Source of the DNA: Planctomycetota bacterium
Lineage (GTDB): Bacteria; Planctomycetota; UBA8742; UBA2392
Reading direction: 5' to 3'
Assembly: GCA_016712285.1 (NCBI GenBank)
Contig: JADJRK010000001.1
Span: 2,294,001-2,358,000 of the forward strand
DNA: 64,000 nt
In this document: in pieces, positions 35,655 through 43,586 of the stretch
Layout of the letters: every line of letters starts with the position of its first letter
Position numbering within the stretch: position 1 is the first letter of the stretch
Position numbers and translations under genes: made by a program
The notes under the pieces: model-generated
Seen by the model: only the letters and a program-made list of their open reading frames with translations
What the model was told of the DNA's origin: nothing
Database searches by the model: none

Positions 35655-36713
35655 CTACTCCTGTTGCGGCTGCAGAATTGCGCGCTCAACCAGCTTGCCG
35701 GCGTGCGCGGCTTCAAACAGTTCGCCGATCTGTTCAAGGGGATAGCTGCGAATGAACGGGCGAAGATTGACCTTGCCGTTCAGCACCAGCTCGATCACGG
35801 CGGGGTAGTGGCGCGGCGCGCAGCCCCAGTTGCCAAACGCGGCGGCGTCGAATGCCATCAGGCTCGACAACTTGATGTTCAATGGCTTGGGCGTGAATCC
35901 GACAACTGCGAGCGTGCCTGCCGGCGGAATCAGCGCCCACGCAAGTTCCTGGCCTGCCGGTGAGCCCGACATCTCGAAAATGGTCCAACCGAAGTCAGGC
36001 GCATCAAGGTCGGTTACGGCTTTGCGCACCGCTTTGCGGGCGGACTTGGCGTCCATGCCCTTGACGTTGATGGTCTCGGCCGCCCCAAGCGCACGAATGC
36101 GCTGCAGCTTGGCGTCGTCGATGTCGAGCGCAACAACGCGCGCACCCCGCGCAGCAGCCAGCTGGACGGCGTAGGTGCCGATTCCGCCCACGCCCACGAC
36201 GATCGCGACGTCGCCCTGCTTGAGGCCGGAACGCAGCACCGCCTGGTACGGAGTCGTGACGGCGTCTGCGATGACTGACAGCTCGTGCAATTGATAGCCA
36301 GCCAGGTCATCCGGCAGCAGCGCCAGGCCCGCGCCCGGCACCTTGACGTGGTCGGCAAACCCACCGTGTCCGTCATTGCCGGGCATGAACTGGCGTGCAC
36401 ACGTGTTCTCGGCGCCCGCGCGGCACCGTTCACATTCGCCGCATGGAACAACCGAGGGCACAACCACGCGCTGCCCGATCAGCGCCTCGTGGCGCGAGCC
36501 AGCGGCCACGACGGTTCCGGCGATCTCGTGCCCCAGCACCAGCGGCAACGGCGCGCGGGGTGCAACGTCGCCGTAGTAGAAGCCGACGTCTGTGTGGCAT
36601 AGCCCGCAACCCGCGACCCGCACCACCACCTCGGCGGCGCCGGGTGCAAGCTCATACTCAGCCAGCCTGAAGCCGGTTGCGGTGGCATGGAAGGCAAAGC
36701 CGTGGGCTAGCAT
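35655..36713 (-). CDS. had: 6-hydroxycyclohex-1-ene-1-carbonyl-CoA dehydrogenase
   Basis: A 352-residue zinc-dependent medium-chain dehydrogenase, first gene of the operon. The catalytic zinc site (CGLCHTD, GHEIAG) and the structural four-Cys zinc loop (PCGECERCRAGAENTC) are visible, followed by the Rossmann GVGGIGTYAVQ. In this context it oxidises the 6-hydroxy intermediate with NAD+. ATG 36713 has AGGAG upstream; a GTG at 36719 is too close to that site. The promoter region contains the recurrent motif. Confidence 0.88.
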   Translation of the reverse strand: MLAHGFAFHATATGFRLAEYELAPGAAEVVVRVAGCGLCHTDVGFYYGDVAPRAPLPLVLGHEIAGTVVAAGSRHEALIGQRVVVPSVVPCGECERCRAGAENTCARQFMPGNDGHGGFADHVKVPGAGLALLPDDLAGYQLHELSVIADAVTTPYQAVLRSGLKQGDVAIVVGVGGIGTYAVQLAAARGARVVALDIDDAKLQRIRALGAAETINVKGMDAKSARKAVRKAVTDLDAPDFGWTIFEMSGSPAGQELAWALIPPAGTLAVVGFTPKPLNIKLSSLMAFDAAAFGNWGCAPRHYPAVIELVLNGKVNLRPFIRSYPLEQIGELFEAAHAGKLVERAILQPQQE

Positions 36714-36769
36714 GGGCACAACTCCTGATAACCAAGGGTACGGAATTTGAACCGCGATTCAATATATCT

Positions 36770-36783
36770 TGATCGATTTATCC
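36770..36783 (-). promoter_or_regulatory. Recurrent motif upstream of the benzoyl-CoA operon
   Basis: Minus strand GGATA-AATC-GATCA, 57 bp before had, followed by TATATT as a possible -10. The site overlaps the 3' end of the upstream rrf2 gene. A separate TTGAA-N6-TTCAA inverted repeat lies further toward had (about 36746-36761). Confidence 0.5.
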
Positions 36784-37278
36784 GGTTTCGGGCGGTCCAA
36801 AACCTCTGCGGCGCCGCGCATCAGCCCCCGCGCCACGGGTCTTGATAGCGGGAAGACGTACCGAATCAGGCCGGTGTTCCTGGAATTCGGCCAAGTCTTT
36901 CAGGGTGGTCGTTTCCAAAGCCGTTACAAAGCGCTGCCGGATGTTCTTCCACAGCGAGTGCAGCGGGCATGCCGTTGCGTCGCTGCATTCCCCCTCACCC
37001 ATGACGCACGATTCCAGCGAGCGCACGTCGTCGAGCTCGCGCACCACATCGTAGGCCGTGATATCCCATGCCGGCTTGGCAAGCCGGAACCCGCCCTGTC
37101 GGCCACGCTGGCTTTCCAGTACGCCGCGACGTGCCAATGTCTGGAGCACCTTTGCGAGGTAATGCACCGGGATGGCGAGCGGGTCTGCTATCTGAGTTAC
37201 GAGTACCCACTCACCCGCCGGGTAGCGCGCCAGTTCAGTCAGCGCCCTGAGCGCGTATTCGCTTGCCTGTGAGAACAT
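36778..37278 (-). CDS. Rrf2-family Fe-S regulator (NsrR/IscR-like) 1
   Basis: A 166-residue winged-helix regulator. The N-terminal DNA-binding domain has YALRAL and the wing RGRQGGFRLA. Three Cys in ESC-x6-C-x5-C-PLH near residues 92-105 make the usual cluster site of Rrf2 proteins, which sense NO, O2 or iron through [2Fe-2S] or [4Fe-4S]. A basic C-terminal tail (about 30 residues) is extra. It starts 11 bp after the tryptophanase gene and is probably cotranscribed. It could regulate the bcr operon just downstream. Confidence 0.88.
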   Translation of the reverse strand: MFSQASEYALRALTELARYPAGEWVLVTQIADPLAIPVHYLAKVLQTLARRGVLESQRGRQGGFRLAKPAWDITAYDVVRELDDVRSLESCVMGEGECSDATACPLHSLWKNIRQRFVTALETTTLKDLAEFQEHRPDSVRLPAIKTRGAGADARRRRGFGPPETG

Positions 37279-37289
37279 GTGCGCTCCTG

Positions 37290-38678
37290 TCAGACCAGTG
37301 GCTGCAGTTCGGCCGTGAAAGCCCGTAGTACCGCGCCCTGCCGCGTGATGCGGTACCCGGGCGCTGCGTCACGCCGGGCCGCCGCGGAAAGCACGATTTC
37401 GCCAAGCCAGTCCACGTGGCTTTGTGTGTACGTGCGCCGTGGAAATGCCAGCCGCACCAGTTCAAGCGCGGCGCATCGGTCGTGGCCGAGTGCCGGGTCC
37501 GGGTGGCCGAACATCAGTGTGCCGATCTCGACGCCCCGCACGCCGCCCTCAAGGTAGAGTTCGTTGCACAGGGATACGCCCGGCAACTCCCACGGCTTCA
37601 GGTGCGGATACAGGTTGCCCGCGTCAATGTAGACCGCGTGGCCGCCCGACGGGCGCATCAGAGGAATGCCCGCACGATCGAGAATGTCGTAAAGGTACCG
37701 CACGGACGCCACGCGATAGCGCAAGTAGTCCGGGTCCGTGACCTCTTCCAAGCCGACAGCCAGCGCCGCCAGGTCCCGGCCAGCCAATCCGCCGTAGGTT
37801 GGAAACCCCTCGGTCAGAATCAGCAACGATCGCGCCTTGTCCGCAAGCTCGTCGCTGTTCAAGCACAGCAGGCCGCCGATGTTTACCAGCCCGTCTTTCT
37901 TGGCGCTCATCGTGAAACCGTCCGCAAGCCGGAACATTTCCTGGGCGATCTCGCGCGGTGCGCGCGAAGACTGGCCCGGTTCACGCTCGTGGATGAACCA
38001 CGCGTTCTCGGCGAAGCGGGCGGCATCGAGAAAGAACGGTTTGCCGTGCTTTCTCGCAAGCTGCGATGCCCCGCGCAGGTTCTCCAGGCTGACCGGCTGT
38101 CCACCGCCGGTGTTGTTCGTGACGGTCAAGAGCACGCAAGCGGTGCGGGCACCTTCCGACTCAAGCGCCGCTTCCAGTCGCGCAAGGTCAATGTTGCCCT
38201 TGAACGGGTGCTCGCTGCGGGGGTTGCGGCCCTCCTCGATGACGAGGTCGCGGGCCTCTGCGCCCAGGTACTCGACGTTGGCGCGCGTGGTATCGAAGTG
38301 GCTGTTCGCGAGCACGATCTTGCCGCGAAGATCCAGAGCCGCGAACAGGATATGCTCCGAAGCGCGACCCTGGTGCGTGGGTATGACATGGCGCATGCCG
38401 GTAAGTTCGCGGACCACGCGCTCAAGCTGGTAGAAGGACTCGGAGCCCGCGTAGGTCTCGTCGCCGGTCATCATCGCCGCCCACTGTGCAGCCGACATGG
38501 CGCCCGTGCCGGAATCGGTCAGCAAGTCGATCGTGATTTCGCGTGAACGAAGCAGGAACGGGTTGAAGCTTGCACGCTGCAAGAACTGCCGGCGCTGCGC
38601 CGCTGTGGTGAGCGGCAGCGGTTCCACCGACTTGATGCGGAAAGGTTCAATGATCGTGCGTGGCGCCTGGGGTTGCAT
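37290..38678 (-). CDS. tnaA: Tryptophanase / beta-eliminating lyase (tryptophanase-like)
   Basis: A 462-residue fold-type I PLP enzyme of the tryptophanase/tyrosine phenol-lyase family. The PLP Lys is in MSAKKD. Two positions that separate the subfamilies point to tryptophanase: Asp129 in FDTTR (tyrosine phenol-lyase has Thr there) and Ile in GVEIG (Arg381 in tyrosine phenol-lyase). It would cleave tryptophan to indole, pyruvate and ammonia. Overall the sequence also resembles tyrosine phenol-lyase, so the specificity is not certain. It is flanked by two Rrf2 regulator genes. Confidence 0.75.
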   Translation of the reverse strand: MQPQAPRTIIEPFRIKSVEPLPLTTAAQRRQFLQRASFNPFLLRSREITIDLLTDSGTGAMSAAQWAAMMTGDETYAGSESFYQLERVVRELTGMRHVIPTHQGRASEHILFAALDLRGKIVLANSHFDTTRANVEYLGAEARDLVIEEGRNPRSEHPFKGNIDLARLEAALESEGARTACVLLTVTNNTGGGQPVSLENLRGASQLARKHGKPFFLDAARFAENAWFIHEREPGQSSRAPREIAQEMFRLADGFTMSAKKDGLVNIGGLLCLNSDELADKARSLLILTEGFPTYGGLAGRDLAALAVGLEEVTDPDYLRYRVASVRYLYDILDRAGIPLMRPSGGHAVYIDAGNLYPHLKPWELPGVSLCNELYLEGGVRGVEIGTLMFGHPDPALGHDRCAALELVRLAFPRRTYTQSHVDWLGEIVLSAAARRDAAPGYRITRQGAVLRAFTAELQPLV

Positions 38679-38685
38679 GAGTGCT

Positions 38686-38714
38686 ATAATAGGACACGTT
38701 TGTCTGCTTTACAA
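38686..38714 (-). promoter_or_regulatory. Promoter of tnaA, implying a leaderless transcript
   Basis: Minus strand -35 TTGTAA (38714-38709) and -10 TATTAT (38691-38686) with a 17-bp spacer. The expected start falls at about 38679, one base before ATG 38678. An inverted repeat TTTGTC/GACAAA overlaps the -35 and is a possible Rrf2 operator. Confidence 0.6.
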
Positions 38715-38746
38715 GGGACAAAGGTCTCCCGCACCGAAGTCAATCT

Positions 38747-38760
38747 GGATAACAGGATTA
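38747..38760 (+). promoter_or_regulatory. Recurrent motif upstream of the plus-strand rrf2 gene
   Basis: GGATA-ACAG-GATTA, 65 bp before ATG 38825. If this Rrf2 protein binds the motif, the arrangement would be autoregulatory. Confidence 0.4.
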
Positions 38761-38824
38761 TCGTATCTTGATGATCCTTGAAGTCGTGATAGTTTATGAG
38801 CATACCGCCGGCACAAGGAGCCGC

Positions 38825-39316
38825 ATGTTTTCGCAGACGACCGAGTACGCCATCCGCGCCGCCATCGACATTGCCACACGCCCCGAGGGCGAGAAAGTGC
38901 TTGCCACGCAGCTTGGCGAAGTGCTCGGCATTCCGACGCACTATCTGTCGAAGATCCTGCAGCAACTGGTGCGGGCGCGCGTGCTCAGCTCCGTGCGCGG
39001 GCGCAAGGGCGGCTTCATGCTGGCCCGCCCTGCCGCAAAGATCACTCTGAAACAGATCGTGGCTCCGTTTGAGGACCTGCGGAAGTACGAAGAGTGCATC
39101 ATGGGACAGCCGGTATGCAGCGAAGCCGGCGCCTGCCCCCTGCACGACTTCTGGGGCGACGTGCGTTCGCGCTATCTGGAAGAACTCAACAAGCGCACGC
39201 TCAAGGACCTCGGTGACTACCAGCTCATGCGCATCGCCAAGATGGGCGCCGGGCTGCGCGGCAAAATGCCCGCAGTGCCCGGCATGGACACCTGGCGCGG
39301 CGCACGCAAAGCGTGA
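38825..39316 (+). CDS. Rrf2-family Fe-S regulator (NsrR/IscR-like) 2
   Basis: A 163-residue paralogue of the regulator at 36778. It shares MFSQ-x-EYA, the wing GRKGGFMLA, and the three-Cys site EEC-x6-C-x5-C-PLH. It would bind an Fe-S cluster and respond to NO or oxygen. AAGGAG at 38814-38819 supports ATG 38825. Because it is divergent from tnaA and close to the nod and bcr operons, it is a good candidate for a regional regulator. Confidence 0.88.
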   Translation: MFSQTTEYAIRAAIDIATRPEGEKVLATQLGEVLGIPTHYLSKILQQLVRARVLSSVRGRKGGFMLARPAAKITLKQIVAPFEDLRKYEECIMGQPVCSEAGACPLHDFWGDVRSRYLEELNKRTLKDLGDYQLMRIAKMGAGLRGKMPAVPGMDTWRGARKA

Positions 39317-39323
39317 GTCCTTC

Positions 39324-40787
39324 CTAGAACTGCAACGTCAGCCCTGCCCAGGCGAAGTCCATATCCGAGTCTTCACCGCCGGAACCGCCCCCCGCGGCTG
39401 TCTGCTTCACGAAGCGGCCGGCGAAGAAGTGGGCCCAGCCGGCTTCAAATGCAGCCCAGCGCGTGACCTTAAGGCTCACCACGAGATCTACTTCGTAGCC
39501 AAGCTCGTCAGAAACGGCCGGTGAGCCCGCACGAATCAAGCCACCTGCGGGGTTGTACCAGCCATCGTCGTCGTTCTCGCGCTGGAAGGCATGAAGCTGC
39601 GCCAGCACGGACACGGCCTCCACCCAGCCATCAAGCTTCATGTTCCACTCCGCCACAGCGCTGAAGTCATGCAAGTTGCGCCAGCCAACCTGGTCGGCAA
39701 ATCCCTGGTACTTGTGGCCGAACGGAAATGGCGACCGAAACGTCTGGAAGTCGTTGTCGGTCGGGTCGGAGTCGCCCGACGCATAGTCCCACTCCAGCCC
39801 GAACCGCAGCCCGTGCACGCCGGTCGCCCAGTGCAAGTCCAGCGTTGCCGCCGCTGCAAACGCACCCACGTTTGAGTCGTTCATTCCAGGGGTGCCCCAG
39901 AACGCCGTGTCGGCTGTGCCGACTTGCGCGACGCCCTCGGCGGTGAATGCCAGCGCCAGCGTGTCATCGGCGTTCAGCCCGAAGCGGCCGTTCCAGCGCA
40001 GGCTGGCAGTCGTGACATGCGCATCGTTGGCGCCGCCCGCATCGTCGCGATGCTGATTGAGCAGAAGCACTTCCAGTTCGTTGTTCTTGAGAAAGGTCGG
40101 GGTCCAGCGAAACGACAGTCCGAGCAACCATTCGTCGTCCTGCACGCGGCTCAGTTCATTGACCAGCAACGCCATGCCAAGCAGGTGATACTGCGCGTCA
40201 AAGCTGCGACGTAGTGTCAGGCCGTCCCACGCGCGGGACTGCGGCGCCCACTCCAGCGTGCTGAACAGGCGCTGGTTGCCGATCACAAACTTCTGGCGGC
40301 CCAGGCGCGCGTCGATGCCGAGGTCAAGCAAGTTTGGCGAGTACAGGTAAGCCTGCAGAACATCCATGCCCTCGAAGCCCGAGCTATTGACTGCGTTTGC
40401 GTTGGCGCGGGGTTCGTCGCCGAACAGGCGCACATCCTGCAGCTCCAACAGCACACCCGCGCTGCCGGGGAAAAGGGCGTCGATACCCAGCCGGTTGCGC
40501 ATGTTCACGCTGAACTCAGCCCGCTGTTGCACCAGGCCCGGCGCGTAGGTCGCGGGCGAGCGCAACTCCGCGCGCGTCCGATGCTGGCCAAAGAACCGCA
40601 GGCGGATGGACGAGGACTCCTCGTCATCCCCAAGCATGATCTTCAGCTCGAACGGGTTGCGATTGGGCTTCGCGGGCTGCGGCTCTGCGATCGGGGTTGC
40701 AGCCGGCTTGGCTGCGGCAGATTCCTGGGCATGAAGGCCGACGGTGCCAACCGCCAGGGCCATGGCAACAAGCACGAGCGCACGCAT
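39324..40787 (-). CDS. Alginate-export-type outer-membrane porin
   Basis: The 487-residue product has a signal peptide (to LHAQ, about 21), a low-complexity Ala/Pro segment, and then a beta-barrel of the alginate-export (AlgE-like) family with RNRLGIDALF, LLELQDVRLFGDE and DARLGRQKFVIGNQRL. It ends in a C-terminal Phe (TLQF), the barrel insertion signal. ATG 40787 follows GGGAGA. Such porins are often found with denitrification genes, perhaps for nitrate or organic anion uptake, but the substrate is unproven. Confidence 0.78.
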   Translation of the reverse strand: MRALVLVAMALAVGTVGLHAQESAAAKPAATPIAEPQPAKPNRNPFELKIMLGDDEESSSIRLRFFGQHRTRAELRSPATYAPGLVQQRAEFSVNMRNRLGIDALFPGSAGVLLELQDVRLFGDEPRANANAVNSSGFEGMDVLQAYLYSPNLLDLGIDARLGRQKFVIGNQRLFSTLEWAPQSRAWDGLTLRRSFDAQYHLLGMALLVNELSRVQDDEWLLGLSFRWTPTFLKNNELEVLLLNQHRDDAGGANDAHVTTASLRWNGRFGLNADDTLALAFTAEGVAQVGTADTAFWGTPGMNDSNVGAFAAAATLDLHWATGVHGLRFGLEWDYASGDSDPTDNDFQTFRSPFPFGHKYQGFADQVGWRNLHDFSAVAEWNMKLDGWVEAVSVLAQLHAFQRENDDDGWYNPAGGLIRAGSPAVSDELGYEVDLVVSLKVTRWAAFEAGWAHFFAGRFVKQTAAGGGSGGEDSDMDFAWAGLTLQF

Positions 40788-40863
40788 GACGGTCTCCCGG
40801 ATGCATAGCGGCTCTCTCCGGGCGCATGATGGCGCAAACATGGGTCCACTTCAACAGTTTTTT

Positions 40864-40877
40864 GTATCTGTTTATCT
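40864..40877 (-). promoter_or_regulatory. Recurrent motif upstream of the porin gene
   Basis: Minus strand AGATA-AACA-GATAC, 77 bp before ATG 40787, in a short AT-rich gap directly after the queD-like gene. It is nearly identical in layout to the sites before nirS (52745) and before the radical SAM gene (24267). Confidence 0.55.
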
Positions 40878-40879
40878 TC

Positions 40880-41245
40880 TTATGTGCCTCGGCCTCGATA
40901 GATGCAGCCTGACGTGCACGTTTCCGCAATCTCCACCGCGCACAGCCCTGAAAGCTGCGGCTGCAACCGCTCGTAGATCCAGCGGGCAATCGCCTCCGCG
41001 GTCGGGTTCTCGAGGCCCGGCACGTCATTCAGATACACGTGGTCCAGCAGCTCAAGCAGCGGTGCAAACGCAGCCTTGATGTCGGCGAAGTCCATGACCC
41101 ATTCCTGCGGCAGCACCACTTCGCCACGCACCGACACCCTGCATCGAAACGAATGACCGTGCAGGCGAGCGCACTTGTGGCCCGCCGGCACCGAAGGCAG
41201 CCGGTGTGCCGCTTCAAATCGAAAGTCCCTGTAGATTTCCGTCAT
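40880..41245 (-). CDS. queD: QueD/6-pyruvoyl-tetrahydropterin synthase family protein
   Basis: A 121-residue single-domain enzyme. The zinc-binding His are in AAHRLP and LHGHSF, the catalytic Cys in HKCARLHGH, and a conserved DHVYLND follows. It acts on dihydroneopterin triphosphate, giving 6-carboxytetrahydropterin (queuosine route) or pyruvoyl-tetrahydropterin (biopterin). Its start is one base after the stop of the NOD-like gene, so it is the last gene of that operon, an unexpected partner. Confidence 0.82.
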   Translation of the reverse strand: MTEIYRDFRFEAAHRLPSVPAGHKCARLHGHSFRCRVSVRGEVVLPQEWVMDFADIKAAFAPLLELLDHVYLNDVPGLENPTAEAIARWIYERLQPQLSGLCAVEIAETCTSGCIYRGRGT

Positions 41246-41246
41246 G

Positions 41247-43577
41247 TCAGGTTGCCGAAGACGAGACAAGCTCATCGGTGGTTTGCACCTCGGAAGAAAA
41301 TGGTTCCTCAATAGGCAGACTGTGCGCGGGGTTTGCCTCTTCAGGCGGCTTCAAGTGCCTGAGCCGCGAAATGATGAACCACGCCAGGGGGGTTACGCCA
41401 CCAACGAAGAACATCACGCCGCCCACTGCCCGTAACCACGTCAACGTCTGGAACGTCCCTGACTGGATGAAGTCGTCGCTGCGGGCGTGCCACAGGCCAC
41501 CATCCAATACTGCAATCAACTGCGCGATGCCGGCCGGCAGCGTGTCAAGCACAACCATCAGCGCCAACCCGAGATTGACGGACCAGAATGCCGTTCGCAC
41601 CAGTACGGTGCTCCAAGCTGCCGGCTTGACCAGATATCGCGCGCAGAACAGCACGGCCGCCAACGAAAGGTTGCCGTACACGCCCATCAACGCGGCGTGG
41701 CCGTGGTTCACGGTCAGGTATGTGCCGTGCTCGTAATAGTTCACGATCGGCAGATTGATGATGAACCCGAATACGCCCGCACCCAGGAAGTTCCAGAAGT
41801 TCACCGCAATCAGAAACAGGAAAGCCTCCGGCATGCCGAACTCTCGAACTTTTCCGCTGCGCAGCGCTGCCTGGGGCATCTGCCGGAAACGCCAGGCCTC
41901 CAGCGTCAAGAGGATCAGCGGCACGACTTGCATGGTCGAAAACACGCTGCCCATGGCCAGCATCGGCTCGGGCTTGGCATTCCAGTAGAAGTTGTGGGAG
42001 ATGCCGAGCAGGCCCGAACCCAGAAACAGCAGTGTCGCAAAGAACACGACCCTGGACGCCGCCGGGCGGCTGACCAGCCCCATCATCACAAGGTAGTAGG
42101 CGATGATCACCGTGGTGAATACTTCAAAGAAGCACTCGGCCCACATGTGAATCACGCACCAGCGCCAGAAGTCGGCGATCACAAAGTTCTCGCGAGGACC
42201 GGCGACAAATCCGGACGCGAACAGCAGCGTGATGGTGCCAACCGCATACAGCATCCAGTTCGGCAGCGCGAACGGAGACGCGGCACGAAGCGACGACTTG
42301 ACCCCGCGGAATATGATCCAGCCCCATAGACCAAGCGCGCCGAACAAGACCCACTGGAACAGTTTGCCCAGCTCAACGAACTCCCAGCCCTGGTTGCCGA
42401 ACCAGCGCCAGCCTTCGCCCAGCAAACCGTGGGGCCCCAGCGCGGTGCCAAGCAGCGTGCCCAAGGCCACAAACACCAGCATCCCGAACAGGAAGTTCAC
42501 CAGCCGCAACTGGCCCGCGGGCTGTGGACCGATGCGCGGAAGCAGAAACAGTGAGCCCGCAATCCAGCAGGTCGCGATCCACAACACGGACAGCTGCACG
42601 TGCCATGAACGCGTAACTGTGACCGGCAGAAGGCTGGAAAAGTCGTAGCCGAAAAACGTCGTGAAACCGACGAAGTCATGGATCGTGAAGATGCCCGCCA
42701 CAATCTGAAGAAAGAACAGTCCCATCGCGGCGGCAAAAAACTTGTACGTCGCCCGCTGCAGCGGGTCCGCGCCGGTCGCTTCGACAGCTTCGCGCGATAC
42801 AACGGGCTCACACCCATTGGCGTTCCAGCCGTTGCCCGCCGAGAAGCGCCCGTGCCAGAACAGCACCATTCCGACGGCAACAATCAACGCCAGCGAGCCC
42901 AGCACGCTCCAGAGCAGAGTTGCAGAGGTCGGACGGTTGCCGGCCAGTTCATCATACGGCCAGTTGTGCATGTAGCTGCTGTCGCCGCCGGGGCGCTGCG
43001 CGCCGCAGACCCACGCGCCCCAGAAGAAGAAGGGTGCCAGGTCCTTCAGTTCACGCTCGTCGGTGATGTAGCCCGCGGGATGGAACGCATGTTTGCCGCT
43101 GCCGGTGAACTTCTCGAGGTAAAAGCGTTGCACACTCGCCCACGCGTGCGCCTGCGCCGGGGTAAGAGTGACCCGGTTGCCTGCCGGATCATACGTGTTG
43201 GCTCGGATCTCATGCTGAACGCGCGCGCCGACACCCTGCTCGGCAATCTGCCCTGCAAGCGCGGGCTCTCGCTGCAACTCGGCGGCGTACCACTCGTTCA
43301 TGGCGATGGCGGTCTGGTGCAAGGCCTCGGCGGTGAAGTCCAGGCCGCGGCTTCCGCCGTCACCGAACATGGAGCCGTAACTCATCAATGCGTACTTCTG
43401 AAACACCTCTTGGCCATCCAGCACCTGGTCGCGACTGAGCAGTATGTTGCCTTGCCCGTCCACGAAGTCCGGCACCGGTGGCGCGTCCGCGTAAGTGCGG
43501 GCACCCAGGTACATCACGCCGGCTGCACCGACGACAAGCACCGCCATCAGGTACTTCCACCAATGTTTGACGCCCAC
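41247..43577 (-). CDS. nod: Putative nitric oxide dismutase (qNOR-like, altered FeB site)
   Basis: The 776-residue membrane protein has the full quinol NO reductase layout: an N-terminal helix, a large periplasmic cytochrome-c-like domain (about 30-215) without CxxCH, and about 13 helices. Using Geobacillus qNOR numbering (offset 31, identical spacing), FeB His508 and Glu512 are kept (His477, Glu481) and His559 is kept (His528), but His560 is Asn (529) and Glu581 is Gln (550). The quinol-site Glu332 aligns with Gly. These changes are those I associate with nitric oxide dismutase of Methylomirabilis, which turns 2 NO into N2 and O2. A normal qNOR is therefore unlikely. Confidence 0.8.
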   Translation of the reverse strand: MGVKHWWKYLMAVLVVGAAGVMYLGARTYADAPPVPDFVDGQGNILLSRDQVLDGQEVFQKYALMSYGSMFGDGGSRGLDFTAEALHQTAIAMNEWYAAELQREPALAGQIAEQGVGARVQHEIRANTYDPAGNRVTLTPAQAHAWASVQRFYLEKFTGSGKHAFHPAGYITDERELKDLAPFFFWGAWVCGAQRPGGDSSYMHNWPYDELAGNRPTSATLLWSVLGSLALIVAVGMVLFWHGRFSAGNGWNANGCEPVVSREAVEATGADPLQRATYKFFAAAMGLFFLQIVAGIFTIHDFVGFTTFFGYDFSSLLPVTVTRSWHVQLSVLWIATCWIAGSLFLLPRIGPQPAGQLRLVNFLFGMLVFVALGTLLGTALGPHGLLGEGWRWFGNQGWEFVELGKLFQWVLFGALGLWGWIIFRGVKSSLRAASPFALPNWMLYAVGTITLLFASGFVAGPRENFVIADFWRWCVIHMWAECFFEVFTTVIIAYYLVMMGLVSRPAASRVVFFATLLFLGSGLLGISHNFYWNAKPEPMLAMGSVFSTMQVVPLILLTLEAWRFRQMPQAALRSGKVREFGMPEAFLFLIAVNFWNFLGAGVFGFIINLPIVNYYEHGTYLTVNHGHAALMGVYGNLSLAAVLFCARYLVKPAAWSTVLVRTAFWSVNLGLALMVVLDTLPAGIAQLIAVLDGGLWHARSDDFIQSGTFQTLTWLRAVGGVMFFVGGVTPLAWFIISRLRHLKPPEEANPAHSLPIEEPFSSEVQTTDELVSSSAT

Positions 43578-43586
43578 GGCCGGCTC

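Noticed and set aside
36746..36783. FNR box upstream of the benzoyl-CoA operon
   Set aside because: TTGAT-CGAT-TTATC matches only one half of TTGAT-N4-ATCAA; the recurrent motif explains the site better.
37290..38678. Tyrosine phenol-lyase
   Set aside because: The Thr and Arg that recognise the tyrosine ring are replaced by Asp and Ile, as in tryptophanase.
41247..43577. Canonical quinol NO reductase (norZ)
   Set aside because: The FeB His-His pair and the nearby Glu are replaced by His-Asn and Gln.
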